This document shows positions 9,274 to 18,703 of a stretch of 60,049 nucleotides of DNA, piece by piece; within the stretch, counting starts at the first letter, position 1, and each line of letters begins with the position of its first letter. A program made the position numbers and the translations under genes. The stretch is from NCBI GenBank assembly GCA_035519475.1, contig DATIWI010000089.1, forward strand, positions 1 through 60,049. The letters run 5' to 3'. Under the pieces are notes generated by a model. The model did no database searches. It saw only the letters and a program-made list of their open reading frames with translations, and was not told the origin of the DNA. This stretch comes from Fen-1467 sp035519475. Lineage in GTDB: Bacteria > Verrucomicrobiota > Verrucomicrobiia > Opitutales > Opitutaceae.

Positions 9274-9303
9274 TTGACCCCGTGCAAAAGACAATCTTAT
9301 TGC
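9274..9303 (+). promoter_or_regulatory. Candidate sigma-70-like promoter
   Basis: TTGACC at 9274-9279 is separated by 18 bp from TATTGC at 9298-9303. It lies in an unusually AT-rich patch of an otherwise very GC-rich region, about 140 bp upstream of the first gene of the secreted thioredoxin/propeller cluster. The -10 element is a weak match. Confidence 0.3.
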
Positions 9304-9443
9304 ATGTATTAGGTTTGAAGCCGCGCCTCGACCGCGGCGAACCGTGAAGTACTACCCCATGGCTGCCCCAGCCGCTGCGACCCCGTGCGCACCACCGCCA
9401 GCAGCGCAGACGCCCCGCAACCTCCAACCGCCCCGTTTCCACC

Positions 9444-10535
9444 ATGAAGCTATCGCAATCCTTCGCTGCTCTTGTGCTCTTCGCGACGACCGGTTTCGCG
9501 CAGGAGCTGAGTTGGGCCGAGCTGGCCCGCCGGCCCGAACTCTGGCCGGACCAATGCACCATCAAGCAGGGGATCGCGTTTCAGGACGGCGCGCGCGTGG
9601 CGGCCGGGCAGGCCTTGAGAGTCTTCCAGGTGAAGCCGGACGAGGCCGATGTCGGCACGCGGGACGGCAAGACGAGCTTCACGGTCGAGCCGGACGAGAC
9701 CGATCTGTTGGCCGTGGCGCAGGCGGCCTACGCCCAGTTGACCCCGAAGCAGCGCGCGCTCACCTACGCCGCCCTCGCCCGGCAAAAAGAGCTCTGGCCG
9801 GCGCAGGTCGCTCTGGCGAAATCGTTTGACGTCGGCGGGGGCGTCACCGTGCACGCGGGCGACCGGGTTGCCGTGGTCGAGGTTCTACCCGACCGCCTCA
9901 CGGTGCACATACCTCAGGGCGATTTCCAAGTGGCACCGTACGCCACGGACCTGATGGCGCAGGCCCGCCAGTTCGTGGAGGATCCGCAGACAGGCGCCAG
10001 GTTCGTCGTTGTGCAGCAGAAACTCGCTGATGAAAAGAAGCTCGCGGACGAACAGCGCATGGCGGACCAGAAGCGCAAGGCGCAGGTACGCGTGCTCGGC
10101 GAACTGGAGGGCAAGCTGGTGAATTCCGTGTCGGATCAGCTCGAACCGCTCGATCCCAAGGCGCCGCCCCGCTACCTCGTATTCTACCGCGGGTCGAGCA
10201 CCTGTCCCATCACCAATCGCGTGACACCATCGCTGATCCAGTTCTACCGCGAGGCGAAGCCGCGCCATCCGGAGTTTGAGATCATCTGGATCATGACCGA
10301 GTCTCCCGAGGACACCGGCAAATTCGCCCGGAAGCTGGGATTCTCGTGGCGCGCGGTGACGTACGAGAGCACCCCGTCGATGCCCGACGTCAACAAGCCC
10401 ATCACCGGCCTGCTGCCGCAGCTCATCGTCATGGATCCCAGCGGCCGGATCTTGATCGACGCGTCGCAAAACGCGGTGCCGGGCGCCATCCGCCAGCTCG
10501 CCGCGCTGCTGAACAAGGATTCCGCGCAAATGTAG
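9444..10535 (+). CDS. Exported thioredoxin-fold protein with degenerate CxxC (CPIT)
   Basis: This 363-residue protein has a signal peptide ending near FAQ (residue 20). Two copies of an N-terminal module follow, each marked by a '(A/R)xPELWPxQ' type motif (residues 30-38 and 115-123). A charged helical stretch rich in 'LADEKKLADEQ' lies at about 192-212. The C-terminal thioredoxin-like domain begins near 'RYLVFYRG' (243-250). The active-site position reads T253-C254-P255-I256-T257, so the second cysteine is lost. The paralogue at 15256-16263 keeps WCGPC at the aligned place. Disulfide exchange is therefore unlikely here, and a binding, chaperone or single-Cys role is more plausible. The beta-propeller gene follows 73 bp later on the same strand. 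Confidence 0.65.
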   Translation: MKLSQSFAALVLFATTGFAQELSWAELARRPELWPDQCTIKQGIAFQDGARVAAGQALRVFQVKPDEADVGTRDGKTSFTVEPDETDLLAVAQAAYAQLTPKQRALTYAALARQKELWPAQVALAKSFDVGGGVTVHAGDRVAVVEVLPDRLTVHIPQGDFQVAPYATDLMAQARQFVEDPQTGARFVVVQQKLADEKKLADEQRMADQKRKAQVRVLGELEGKLVNSVSDQLEPLDPKAPPRYLVFYRGSSTCPITNRVTPSLIQFYREAKPRHPEFEIIWIMTESPEDTGKFARKLGFSWRAVTYESTPSMPDVNKPITGLLPQLIVMDPSGRILIDASQNAVPGAIRQLAALLNKDSAQM

Positions 10536-10608
10536 GGTACCGGCTCGCGGGCATCCAGGCCCGCAGCGGAGGACCGAGCATATCCATGAACGCGACCGCC
10601 CATCATCC

Positions 10609-12432
10609 GTGAACGCTCGTCGACCATTTCTCTGGGTGGCGGCGGCGGTTCTCGGTGCCGCCGGCACCGGTTCCGGACACGCGGTGGTTTTCGAACAGGT
10701 GGTGGGCCCGGCGGAGCGGCTGGCGCAGTATGTTGTGAGTCCGCGCGGCGCGCATCTGGCAGCCGTCGTGCCATCGAACGGCAAGGTCGCCGTGCAGATC
10801 GACAGCGCAGCCGGGCCCTTATTCGACGGGATTGTTCCCGCGCACAACAATTTGAAACTGGCTGACTCCGCTGGCAGCGCCCAGCTGGTGGTCTTCACCC
10901 AAGACGGCCATCGCTACGCCTATCTCGCCCGCCTTGGCCGGGAGACCGTGCTCATGGTCGACGGGAAGGAGCAGCTGCGGCTGCCGATGGCGGATCAAGC
11001 CGACTGGCACCTGGCGTTCACCGGCGATCAGGGCCGACATATCGTGCTCATCCGCGGCGACCAGGCGCCGGCGGACCTGTGGATTGACGGCGAGGCGAGA
11101 ACCCCGATGGATGCACCCGGTCTCGTCTGCAGCCGCGACGGGGCGCGGTATGCCTACCCCGCGACTACCGCCGGCCGGCCGACCTTGATCGTCGATGGCT
11201 CCGATGCCGGCTACTTTGCCACGCACGCGGAGTTCACCGGCGACGGCCAACACCTCGTCGGCATCGGACAGTCGGCCCGCGGTCAGAACCTGCTGGCGGA
11301 CGGGCAGTCGCTCTACACCACCCGGACGATCGAGCAGCTGCAACCGGCCCCGGTGGGACACGGCGTCGTCACGGTGGCGGTCTTTTACTACGATCCTCTC
11401 GATTCTTGGTGGCGCCCGGAAGACCGGCCCCAGGTCGCGCGCTATGCCGCCCTCTATCCGCACGGCAACGGCGATTTCGTCGCGGTCGATGGCGAGCCGG
11501 TTCTGTTCACCCGCGGCACGGGCGCGAAGATCGGACGCGTGAGCTACAGCGCCGATGCGCGTCATTACGCGGCCGTCTGCACCAAATCCGACGTTCAATA
11601 TGTCTTGCTCGACGGGAAACGCGGCCCCGAATTCGCCAAAATCGAGGCCGCGTCGCTGCGGTTCTCCCCGGATTCGAGCCGGTTCGCCTACATCGCCGCA
11701 CGAGACGGGACCCGCTATGCGGTGATCGACGGAAAGCTTTCACCCGTGCCCGAAGGCACGATCAGCGTGAAGTTCAGCGCGGATGCCCGTCACGTGGCCT
11801 GTGAGGGTGGTGAAGTGGTGGCCGACAGCCGGCCCACCGGGCTCCAGGGCGCCTTCACGTACAGCCCGGACAGCCAGCACCTCCTCGTTGCAGGCTGGAA
11901 GATTTCCGATTCCAAGACCGGCCTCTATCTCGATGGACGGCTCGTGTACGAAAACCCGCGGGGAGTCATCGCATGGGCGTTCTCCGCGGACAGCCGGCAC
12001 CTCTATTGGCTGGCGGCGGAGCCAGACGACAAGCTGGACGACCTTACCGACTTCGTGACCTACGTCGATGGCCACGCCGTCGCACGCTGCTATGACGTGC
12101 CGGCGGCCGGCGAATTGGTGAAGGCGATTTCGCAAGCGCACGCTACCGACCACGGCCGGGAATCGGCCGTTTGGGCGCTGGCGCCGGATGGCGCGGTCGT
12201 GGCACTGGGTCCGGTCGGCGACCGCGTGCTGCGCACCCGGGTGCCCCCGCCGCGCGACACGACCATCGCCAGTGTGTTCGAGCCGCGTCCGGCCCCCGCC
12301 CCGGTTGCACCCCCGAACCCGGACGACTTCGCCGCGACCATGGCCCGGTTGCACAATCAGCTGATGCAGCGGGCCGCGGCCAAAGACGCCGACGCCGCAG
12401 GATCGGCTTCGCCCGCGCCGGCGGAGCCCTGA
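10609..12432 (+). CDS. Exported beta-propeller (WD40/TolB-like) protein, copy A
   Basis: This 607-residue protein starts with GTG and a hydrophobic leader (FLWVAAAVLGAAGTGSG). The body is a series of blade-like repeats with 'FSPDSxxFAY', 'FSADxRHxA' and 'xxDGK' turns, for example 'LMVDGKEQL', 'VLLDGKRGPEF' and 'AVIDGKLSP'. This is typical of WD40-like/PD40 propellers. The C-terminal tail is Pro/Ala-rich. A nearby ATG at 10586 is in a different frame and ends at once, so the GTG is preferred. It is a paralogue of the protein at 16442-18544, and both follow a thioredoxin-like gene. The likely location is the periplasm or cell surface. No enzymatic residues are recognised. Confidence 0.6.
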   Translation: MNARRPFLWVAAAVLGAAGTGSGHAVVFEQVVGPAERLAQYVVSPRGAHLAAVVPSNGKVAVQIDSAAGPLFDGIVPAHNNLKLADSAGSAQLVVFTQDGHRYAYLARLGRETVLMVDGKEQLRLPMADQADWHLAFTGDQGRHIVLIRGDQAPADLWIDGEARTPMDAPGLVCSRDGARYAYPATTAGRPTLIVDGSDAGYFATHAEFTGDGQHLVGIGQSARGQNLLADGQSLYTTRTIEQLQPAPVGHGVVTVAVFYYDPLDSWWRPEDRPQVARYAALYPHGNGDFVAVDGEPVLFTRGTGAKIGRVSYSADARHYAAVCTKSDVQYVLLDGKRGPEFAKIEAASLRFSPDSSRFAYIAARDGTRYAVIDGKLSPVPEGTISVKFSADARHVACEGGEVVADSRPTGLQGAFTYSPDSQHLLVAGWKISDSKTGLYLDGRLVYENPRGVIAWAFSADSRHLYWLAAEPDDKLDDLTDFVTYVDGHAVARCYDVPAAGELVKAISQAHATDHGRESAVWALAPDGAVVALGPVGDRVLRTRVPPPRDTTIASVFEPRPAPAPVAPPNPDDFAATMARLHNQLMQRAAAKDADAAGSASPAPAEP

Positions 12433-12474
12433 TTCCGAAACGCCAAGGGCTCAACTCATCCGCTTCCCCATTCC

Positions 12475-12630
12475 ATGAAAAAACCCAGCGCCACCCTCGT
12501 TCTCGCCGCCGGAGTGCGCGGCGCCCCGAGCCCTAGCCTGCTCGCAGAAGCCAACGTCGAGGCGCAAGTCGTCGCGCGCACCGAAGAACAAAGAATGTCC
12601 GCGCTGCGCCCGCTCTCCTTCTCCTCCTAA
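12475..12630 (+). CDS. Small ORF with signal-like N-terminus (51 aa)
   Basis: An ATG at 12475 opens a 51-codon frame ending in TAA. It begins MKKPSATLVLAAGVRGAPSP and resembles a short, poorly hydrophobic export signal. The rest is Glu/Ala/Arg-rich with no recognised motif. It sits 42 bp after propeller A and 88 bp before the next signal-peptide gene, in the same orientation. It could be a genuine small protein, a decayed gene start or a chance frame. Confidence 0.2.
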   Translation: MKKPSATLVLAAGVRGAPSPSLLAEANVEAQVVARTEEQRMSALRPLSFSS

Positions 12631-12718
12631 CCCTGATCCCGCCATGCACCCTTACATCTCCTGCCCACCACACCCGGAAGCCGCCACGCGCCGCCGTCTC
12701 CGACTCATCCACCCGATC

Positions 12719-15238
12719 ATGCGGTCCGCCGCCATCTTGATCGCCGGTGTGTTTCTCGCCGCCCCGTCAGCCCGTGCCGATGGATTTCAAGGCCGCCCGG
12801 CGCGGGCCGGCGACCTGCCCGGCGCGTGGGTGCGCGCCACTCCGGGCAATTGGGTCGGGATCGAGTTCACCCGCGATGGACAGGTGATTGTGACGCAAGA
12901 CCTGACGGCCGGCCTAGAGCCCCTCGTGCAAGGCCAGCACACGACGACGTTCACCTTTCACTACACGGTGCTTGAAGGCGGCCGCGTGAGTTTCGCCGCG
13001 CCCAGCGGACAAACCATGGTCTTCGAGACCCGAACCGCCGGTGATGTCCTCGAACTCACGATCCCCAGCGAGCAAGTCGAAGTTCTTGGTATCATTGGCC
13101 TCCAGTTCGGCGGCTCGCAGCGCTTCCGCCGGCTGCCGTCGGGCAAATCACTCACCGAGGCCATTCGCGAGGAAAACGAGCGCATGGCCGCCGAGCGCGA
13201 ACAGCGCCTCGCCGCCGTGAAGCGAATCCTATCCGCCGGCAACATCGTCGTCGTGCCGCAGCAGGGGAACGCCCCGCTGATCGTCCTCAAATCCACTCCG
13301 GCGTCCGGCGGCCCACTCCAGGGTGTCGCGGTGGTGGACGAGAGCCCGGAGCGCATGGATTTCGTGAAACCGATCCGCGCGCATCCGTTCCAAATTTCGT
13401 TTGGCGAAGGACCGGAGGTGACCGTGACGATCGCTCTCGCGAATGCCATCGAGCCGCTGAGCGAGCGTCAGGTCAGCGGTCGGATTGTCCTGAAGGCCGA
13501 GGGTTCCGTCGACCATCCGGCGCTCGCCGGGACGGTGGATTTCACCGCGAATCGCCAGGGCGCGCGCTGCGTTTTGAAATCCGACGGCCAGATCGCCAGC
13601 GCCGTGCTCGCGCGGCTCGATCAACAGCTGAAAGCGATGAAGGCGATGTTCGCCACGGTCGCCGGGCCGCTTGGCGGGCGCGCGATCCTGGTCGGCACCA
13701 AACCGGTGCAGGGCATGCCGCAGCCGCAGCCGGTCCAACTCGTGGTGCAACGCAGTCCCGACGGAGCCGGCTACATCGCCCAAGCCCAGGTGGGCCGCAC
13801 CCAGCTCGGCGGCGGCGCCGCGCTCGACCTGGTGGTCGATCGGCCCGTCTTGCACGTCGCGTTCCAAGGCGGCGAGGAATGGCGGCTGCGTGTCAACCCC
13901 GACGGCAAAGGCTTCTCCGGCGATTGGCGGCCGTATGCGGGCGCCGATTTCCTCAGCAACGGCACCGTCACGCTGACCGTGCAACGCATGTGGACGGTCG
14001 AACAGCTCGCCGCCATTGCGAAGGCGGTCGAGCATTACATTGCCGCCGATCTGCGCGCCGGGGTCGAATTTGCCGGCCGGGTGAGCGGGGTTTTCGCCAG
14101 CTCGGAGCAGACGACGGTGCCGGTGCCGGTGTCGCTGAAGATTCAGTCCCAACCCGATGGCAAGCTGACCGGCCAAGCCTGGTTTGTCGCCCAGCAGGGC
14201 GGCTTCGAACTTGAAGGCGCCGCCGTGCCCAACACCGGCATGCTCGCCCTGAAATCCACGGGGGTGATGGAAGGGAGCGACAAGGAGTTTGTCGAACATG
14301 GTCTGGGCAGCGCACCGCTGGCTTGCGCGCTCCAGCTCGACATCGACCCGACGCCCAAACTGACCGGCGCCCTCAAATCGACGGGGCCGTGGGGCGGCGG
14401 CGGAGCCACGGAATTCGAGCCCGTCAGCGACACCGCGATCGCGGAGCAGCGCGGCAAGATCCTCGACGCCCTCGGCCGCGGTGTGAATTTCCTCATCAAG
14501 CAGGACCAGGGAATGAAGCCCGGCTACGTGCGGCTCAAAGCGGACGGCGCCGGCAAGATCAGCGGGGATCTCGTCGGCTCGCCCTATGATTCATTCGACG
14601 CTCCCGGCATCTTCAGCGGCGAAATCGCCGCCGAGCACGGGCAGGCCCTGGTGAAGCTGGTCTATCGTCCGGCGCCGCAGCTCAACGGCAACCAGTTCCC
14701 CGACCAGCCCACGTCATTGCTGGCGGCGTTCGATGGCGACAAGCTCACGCTCGCGGGCTGGTTGGAGCATCCGCGCATGACGGCCGCCAACGGCAGGCGG
14801 TCGATCAGTGGCGTGACGTTCCTGCCCCTGCCCCCCAGCGAAAAAGTCCCGGTGACCGATCTCGAGCGCCTGGTGCTTGCCGCCGCCCGCCTGGGCGCAA
14901 AGGCGGAACGGGCGAGCAATCTGGTCACGAGCACAAATCCGGGCGATCAGACGATGGTCCTCCTGTATGTGCGGGGCATCGGCGGCTACATCCAGGGCGG
15001 CTATGCCGATGGACGTTATCAATACGGACTCGCCGGTTTCTCCGCCGCCGCGATGCACGCCGGGATTCTGACCCCCAAGCAGCTGTTCGCGATCGTGCGC
15101 GTCACCTTCGCCCCGCCCTTCACTGACTCGATTCCGGCTTCGGAGCAAAACGGGATCAAGGTCTTTCCCTTCACCGCCAATCCCAAGCGCCCGAGCACGA
15201 CGCCGACTTTCCGGATCGAGAGCGTCTCCGTCGATTGA
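12719..15238 (+). CDS. Large exported protein with LCCL-like C-terminal domain
   Basis: This protein has 839 residues from the ATG at 12719, which gives a clean signal peptide ending ARA. An in-frame ATG at 12644 would add 25 residues before it. The mature protein is mostly beta-rich sequence with repeated 'GxLxGxxxS' patterns and a short charged helix around 'EENERMAAEREQRLAAVKRI'. The last ~90 residues ('YGLAGFSAAAMHAGILTPKQ', then 'VRVTF', then 'SEQNGIKVFPF') follow the LCCL-domain pattern of H-A-G-(I/V)-L, a V-R-V strand and 'NGI'. The family is otherwise unrecognised. It lies between two thioredoxin/propeller modules, and its stop is 17 bp before the next start, so coexpression is likely. 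A periplasmic or surface location is inferred. Confidence 0.5.
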   Translation: MRSAAILIAGVFLAAPSARADGFQGRPARAGDLPGAWVRATPGNWVGIEFTRDGQVIVTQDLTAGLEPLVQGQHTTTFTFHYTVLEGGRVSFAAPSGQTMVFETRTAGDVLELTIPSEQVEVLGIIGLQFGGSQRFRRLPSGKSLTEAIREENERMAAEREQRLAAVKRILSAGNIVVVPQQGNAPLIVLKSTPASGGPLQGVAVVDESPERMDFVKPIRAHPFQISFGEGPEVTVTIALANAIEPLSERQVSGRIVLKAEGSVDHPALAGTVDFTANRQGARCVLKSDGQIASAVLARLDQQLKAMKAMFATVAGPLGGRAILVGTKPVQGMPQPQPVQLVVQRSPDGAGYIAQAQVGRTQLGGGAALDLVVDRPVLHVAFQGGEEWRLRVNPDGKGFSGDWRPYAGADFLSNGTVTLTVQRMWTVEQLAAIAKAVEHYIAADLRAGVEFAGRVSGVFASSEQTTVPVPVSLKIQSQPDGKLTGQAWFVAQQGGFELEGAAVPNTGMLALKSTGVMEGSDKEFVEHGLGSAPLACALQLDIDPTPKLTGALKSTGPWGGGGATEFEPVSDTAIAEQRGKILDALGRGVNFLIKQDQGMKPGYVRLKADGAGKISGDLVGSPYDSFDAPGIFSGEIAAEHGQALVKLVYRPAPQLNGNQFPDQPTSLLAAFDGDKLTLAGWLEHPRMTAANGRRSISGVTFLPLPPSEKVPVTDLERLVLAAARLGAKAERASNLVTSTNPGDQTMVLLYVRGIGGYIQGGYADGRYQYGLAGFSAAAMHAGILTPKQLFAIVRVTFAPPFTDSIPASEQNGIKVFPFTANPKRPSTTPTFRIESVSVD

Positions 15239-15255
15239 CCCCAAGCCTCCCCGCC

Positions 15256-16263
15256 ATGAAAATCACGTCAGTCCTGGGATTCCTCGCGATCACTGTCGCG
15301 GTCGCTGCGCAGGGGCTCACCTGGGCCGAACTCGCCGGCCGGCCCGACTTGTGGCCCGCGCAGTGCACCCTGAATCGACCGATCAAGTTCAAGCAGGGCG
15401 GAGGGGTCGAAGCCGGGCAGCGCCTGAAGGTTCTCCAGTTGGAGGCCGACCGGGCCGTCGTCGCCACGCTGGACGGGCGTTACCGCTTCGCCGTCAAGCC
15501 CGAGGACACGGATATCCTGCGCGTGGCCGGCGGCGCGGCGGCTAATCTCAGCGCTGGACAACGCGGCCTGACCTACGCCGCCGTGCTGCGCCGCCCGGAT
15601 CTGTGGCCGTATCGCGTCACGCTGAAGGAGGCCGCCGATCTGGGCGGCAACGTGGTGCGCGCGGGGGAGAAGGTGGTGGTGCTGGGAGTCGAGCAGGACC
15701 AGTTGCTTGTCGGTTGCCAGCGCCTGAACACCAGTTTTGACGTCGCCCCGCAGACGACGGACCTCCTCGACCAGGCCCGCCGGTTCGTTGACGCGACGGG
15801 AGGCGCCCCGGGCCGTTTCGTGGAGGAGTTGGACGGCAAACTCGTCGATATTTCCACGAGCGCGCCGACCTCTCTCACCGATCCCTCGCGGCTGCGCTAC
15901 CTCGTCTTCTACCGCGGCGCCGGTTGGTGCGGACCCTGCCGGGAGTTCTCGCCCTCGCTGGTGAAATTCTACAAGGAGATGAAGCCGACCCATCCCGAGT
16001 TCGACATCGTCTTCATCAGCGCCGACCACTCGGCCGCCGAGATGCACGCCTACGCCAAGGACGAGGGCTTCACCTGGAGCGCGGTCCCCGCCGAGCGCGA
16101 TCCCCAGCTGCTTCTCATCAATCCATTGTTCGGGGACACCATTCCGCAGCTCGTCGTCACCGATCGTTACGGCAAGGTGCTGATCGACAGCAACCAGGTG
16201 ACCCGCCCGGTCGCGCTCCAGAAGCTCGCGGCACTGCTCAAGGCGGGCGTCGCGGCCAATTGA
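15256..16263 (+). CDS. Exported thioredoxin-like protein with CGPC active site
   Basis: This 335-residue protein has a signal peptide ending near VAAQ. Two N-terminal modules with 'RPDLWPxQ/Y' motifs follow, then a C-terminal TlpA/nucleoredoxin-like thioredoxin domain with the intact motif W224-C225-G226-P227-C228. The cis-Pro loop is seen in 'DTIPQLVVTDRYGKVL'. This fits periplasmic thiol-disulfide exchange. The ATG at 15256 is preferred over the TTG at 15235 because the signal peptide begins there. It is paralogous along its whole length to the protein at 9444-10535, which lacks the second cysteine. The partner and substrate are unknown; neighbours are a propeller protein and an LCCL-like protein. 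Confidence 0.7.
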   Translation: MKITSVLGFLAITVAVAAQGLTWAELAGRPDLWPAQCTLNRPIKFKQGGGVEAGQRLKVLQLEADRAVVATLDGRYRFAVKPEDTDILRVAGGAAANLSAGQRGLTYAAVLRRPDLWPYRVTLKEAADLGGNVVRAGEKVVVLGVEQDQLLVGCQRLNTSFDVAPQTTDLLDQARRFVDATGGAPGRFVEELDGKLVDISTSAPTSLTDPSRLRYLVFYRGAGWCGPCREFSPSLVKFYKEMKPTHPEFDIVFISADHSAAEMHAYAKDEGFTWSAVPAERDPQLLLINPLFGDTIPQLVVTDRYGKVLIDSNQVTRPVALQKLAALLKAGVAAN

Positions 16264-16441
16264 CTCGCGCGGTCTGGCGGAAGAACCGGGTCGATGCTCC
16301 TCCGAAGCTTCCAGCCGCATGTCGTCGCCGGCCGTCGTCCCTCGTGCACCGCCGTCGGGGGGCATGATCGCGGCCCCGGGCTTCGCCAATCTCTCTTGCG
16401 CTCCCTCACTCAATACCGCGGCTGAAACTCCCCCGATCACC

Positions 16442-18544
16442 ATGCGCCACCCATATATCATCGTCGCCGCCGCGCTCGCAGCGCTCGGCGCTCCCAGCAC
16501 CGCTCTGTCGGCCGGAGCCAAAATCGAAGCGACCGTTGCCGGCCCCACCAACCAAGGCGGCATCTACACCATTAGTCCGGGCGGCGGGCATATCGCCTAC
16601 ATGGGCGCGAAGGGCACTCATTTCGCCGTCACGGTCGACGGGGTCGAAGGTCCCATGTTCGACGAGCTCTACGGGCCGAACGGTCAGGGGTTCTATCTGC
16701 CGGAGAAGGCCGCGGTCATGCGCTCATCCCCGGGCGGGGAGAAAGCGGATGTGATGGTCCCGGTGATCTTCAGTCCGGATGGCGCCCATTATGCGTACGC
16801 GGCGCGCCTCGGCGCCGAGTATGTCGTGATCCACGACGGCCAGGAGGCCGGACGCGGACCGCGCGCGGCGCTCGCGCTCAATTACGGCTGGCTCACGCTC
16901 TCGCCGACGGGCCGGCGCGTGTTTTGGGACGAAATGAAACAGGAGGGCGCCCGCGGCACCTGGCGTCTGATGATGGAGGGGAAGCCCGGGCCCTGGAGCG
17001 GCCATCAAATCACGAATCCCGTGTTCTGCGCCGACGATTCCCGTTATGCCTACAGCGCCGCCAAGGTCGAAAACTATCAGGAGCAGGTGCTCGTTGTTGA
17101 CGGCAAGATCGCCGGTTACGCGGGTCAGACCCCGGTCTTCACCGCCGACGGGTCGTTACTGCTCACCATCAGTTACGCCGGGGGCAAGGCCGCCGTGCTT
17201 GTCGACGGCAAGCCGGTGGTCGGTGGCATCCAGGTCGACCAAATCATCCCCAGTCCCGTCGGTCACCGCTGGGGCGCGATCGTGCGGACCAAGCTCGTGA
17301 ACGGCATGGGCGTGTCGACCTTCTTTCTCGACGGCAAGGAAGTGCCGGGAACCGACGGCACGCAGAACGCCTGGTTCAGCGCGGACGGGAAGCACTACGC
17401 CGTGGCCTGCACGAATGCCGCGACGCGGGCCATGTACATGCTCATCGATGGCAGGAGACAAAACGAATACCCGGCCGTCGCCACCGACAAGATCTATTGG
17501 ACGCCTGACGGCTCCATCCCTATCTACACCGCGTCGAGCGCCGGCCGGCAGTTCCTGATCGTCAACGCGGAAGAAATCCCGATCACGACCCTGATGAGCT
17601 ACGACCCGATCGCGATGGCGGCCGTCGGCAGCCGCTACGCCTTCGCAACGCGCGATGGCACGAACCGCAATTTCACGCTCGTCGTCGACGGCAAATCGGT
17701 GCTGCCGGCGGGCACCTATCCGGTCGACAACAGCTTCACGTTCAGCCCGGACGGGTCGCGCTTCGGTTATTTCTTTGGACCGGTCGGCCGCAGCGAGATC
17801 ACGGGGATCGTGGTCGACGGCGTCACCCAGCCCGATCTCACCCCGGCCTATTTCGGCAAATGGCAGACCTCGACCCTGGTGGCGCCGGCGTTTGCGTTCA
17901 GTCCCGATGGCAAACACGTCGCCTTTATGGCGCGCCCGGCCAGCGCGCCGAGAAACGCCCTGTACCTCGACGGCCATCCCGTATACCCGGGCGCACGCGC
18001 CGTGTTCTTCCCGTCCTTCACACCGGACAGCCAGCACCTGTTCTGGGCGGCGGACGAGCCGGCGAAGGTGCAGGGACAGCCGCCCTCGATCGTCGTGTAC
18101 GTGGACGGCCAGGAGGCCGTGCGCGCCAACGGCTACTTTTTCCAGCAGAATCCGGGCACGTTCGACATGGACCGGAACGGCGTGGTGACATATCTGGCCG
18201 CGGACGGCGACGTGGCGAAGCGCTACCGCATCACCGCTCCGGCGGAAACGAGCGTGGCGACGCTCATCACCGACGCGACCGCCGCCCAAGCCAAGGCGTT
18301 GGCCGAAGCCCAGGCCGCGAAGGACAAGGCGCTCGCCGACGCCAAAGCGGCACAAGAAGCGAAGGCCGCCGCCGCCGCGAAAGCCAAGGCCGACGCTTTG
18401 GCCGCCGCCGCCGCCAGACAGAAGGCGCAACAGGACGCCATCGTGGCCCGGGCCAGGGCGGCTGCCGAAAAAAACTGGAAGGCGGAGAACGCCCGGCGGG
18501 CCAAGTTGGGCCTGCCGCCGCTGCCCCCGCCCGCGGACGATTAG
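16442..18544 (+). CDS. Exported beta-propeller protein, copy B, with coiled-coil tail
   Basis: This 700-residue protein has a signal peptide (MRHPYIIVAAALAALGA, cleavage near LSAG). Repeated propeller strands and turns follow, marked by 'FSPDGxxxxY' and 'xVDGK' motifs ('VLVDGKPVVGG', 'LVVDGKSVLPAG', 'YLDGHPVYPG'). The last ~130 residues are an Ala/Lys/Gln-rich predicted coiled coil ('AEAQAAKDKALADAKAAQEA') ending in a Pro-rich tail. The ATG at 16442 was chosen over an upstream in-frame start because the signal peptide starts there. It is a paralogue of the protein at 10609-12432, but the coiled-coil tail is unique to this copy. It follows the CGPC thioredoxin gene by 178 bp. Confidence 0.6.
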   Translation: MRHPYIIVAAALAALGAPSTALSAGAKIEATVAGPTNQGGIYTISPGGGHIAYMGAKGTHFAVTVDGVEGPMFDELYGPNGQGFYLPEKAAVMRSSPGGEKADVMVPVIFSPDGAHYAYAARLGAEYVVIHDGQEAGRGPRAALALNYGWLTLSPTGRRVFWDEMKQEGARGTWRLMMEGKPGPWSGHQITNPVFCADDSRYAYSAAKVENYQEQVLVVDGKIAGYAGQTPVFTADGSLLLTISYAGGKAAVLVDGKPVVGGIQVDQIIPSPVGHRWGAIVRTKLVNGMGVSTFFLDGKEVPGTDGTQNAWFSADGKHYAVACTNAATRAMYMLIDGRRQNEYPAVATDKIYWTPDGSIPIYTASSAGRQFLIVNAEEIPITTLMSYDPIAMAAVGSRYAFATRDGTNRNFTLVVDGKSVLPAGTYPVDNSFTFSPDGSRFGYFFGPVGRSEITGIVVDGVTQPDLTPAYFGKWQTSTLVAPAFAFSPDGKHVAFMARPASAPRNALYLDGHPVYPGARAVFFPSFTPDSQHLFWAADEPAKVQGQPPSIVVYVDGQEAVRANGYFFQQNPGTFDMDRNGVVTYLAADGDVAKRYRITAPAETSVATLITDATAAQAKALAEAQAAKDKALADAKAAQEAKAAAAAKAKADALAAAAARQKAQQDAIVARARAAAEKNWKAENARRAKLGLPPLPPPADD

Positions 18545-18703
18545 CCTCCCGGCAATGCCCCTGCCAGCGATCGATCCTGCCGCCGCCGCGAAGCCCGCGC
18601 CGCTCCCGATCCGACCGGCAACTCTCGGCATCCACAACAACCGCCCGAATTATCCTCCCCCCCTTCTCGCGAAACCGGAAGAGCTCGTTATGATTGACCT
18701 GCC

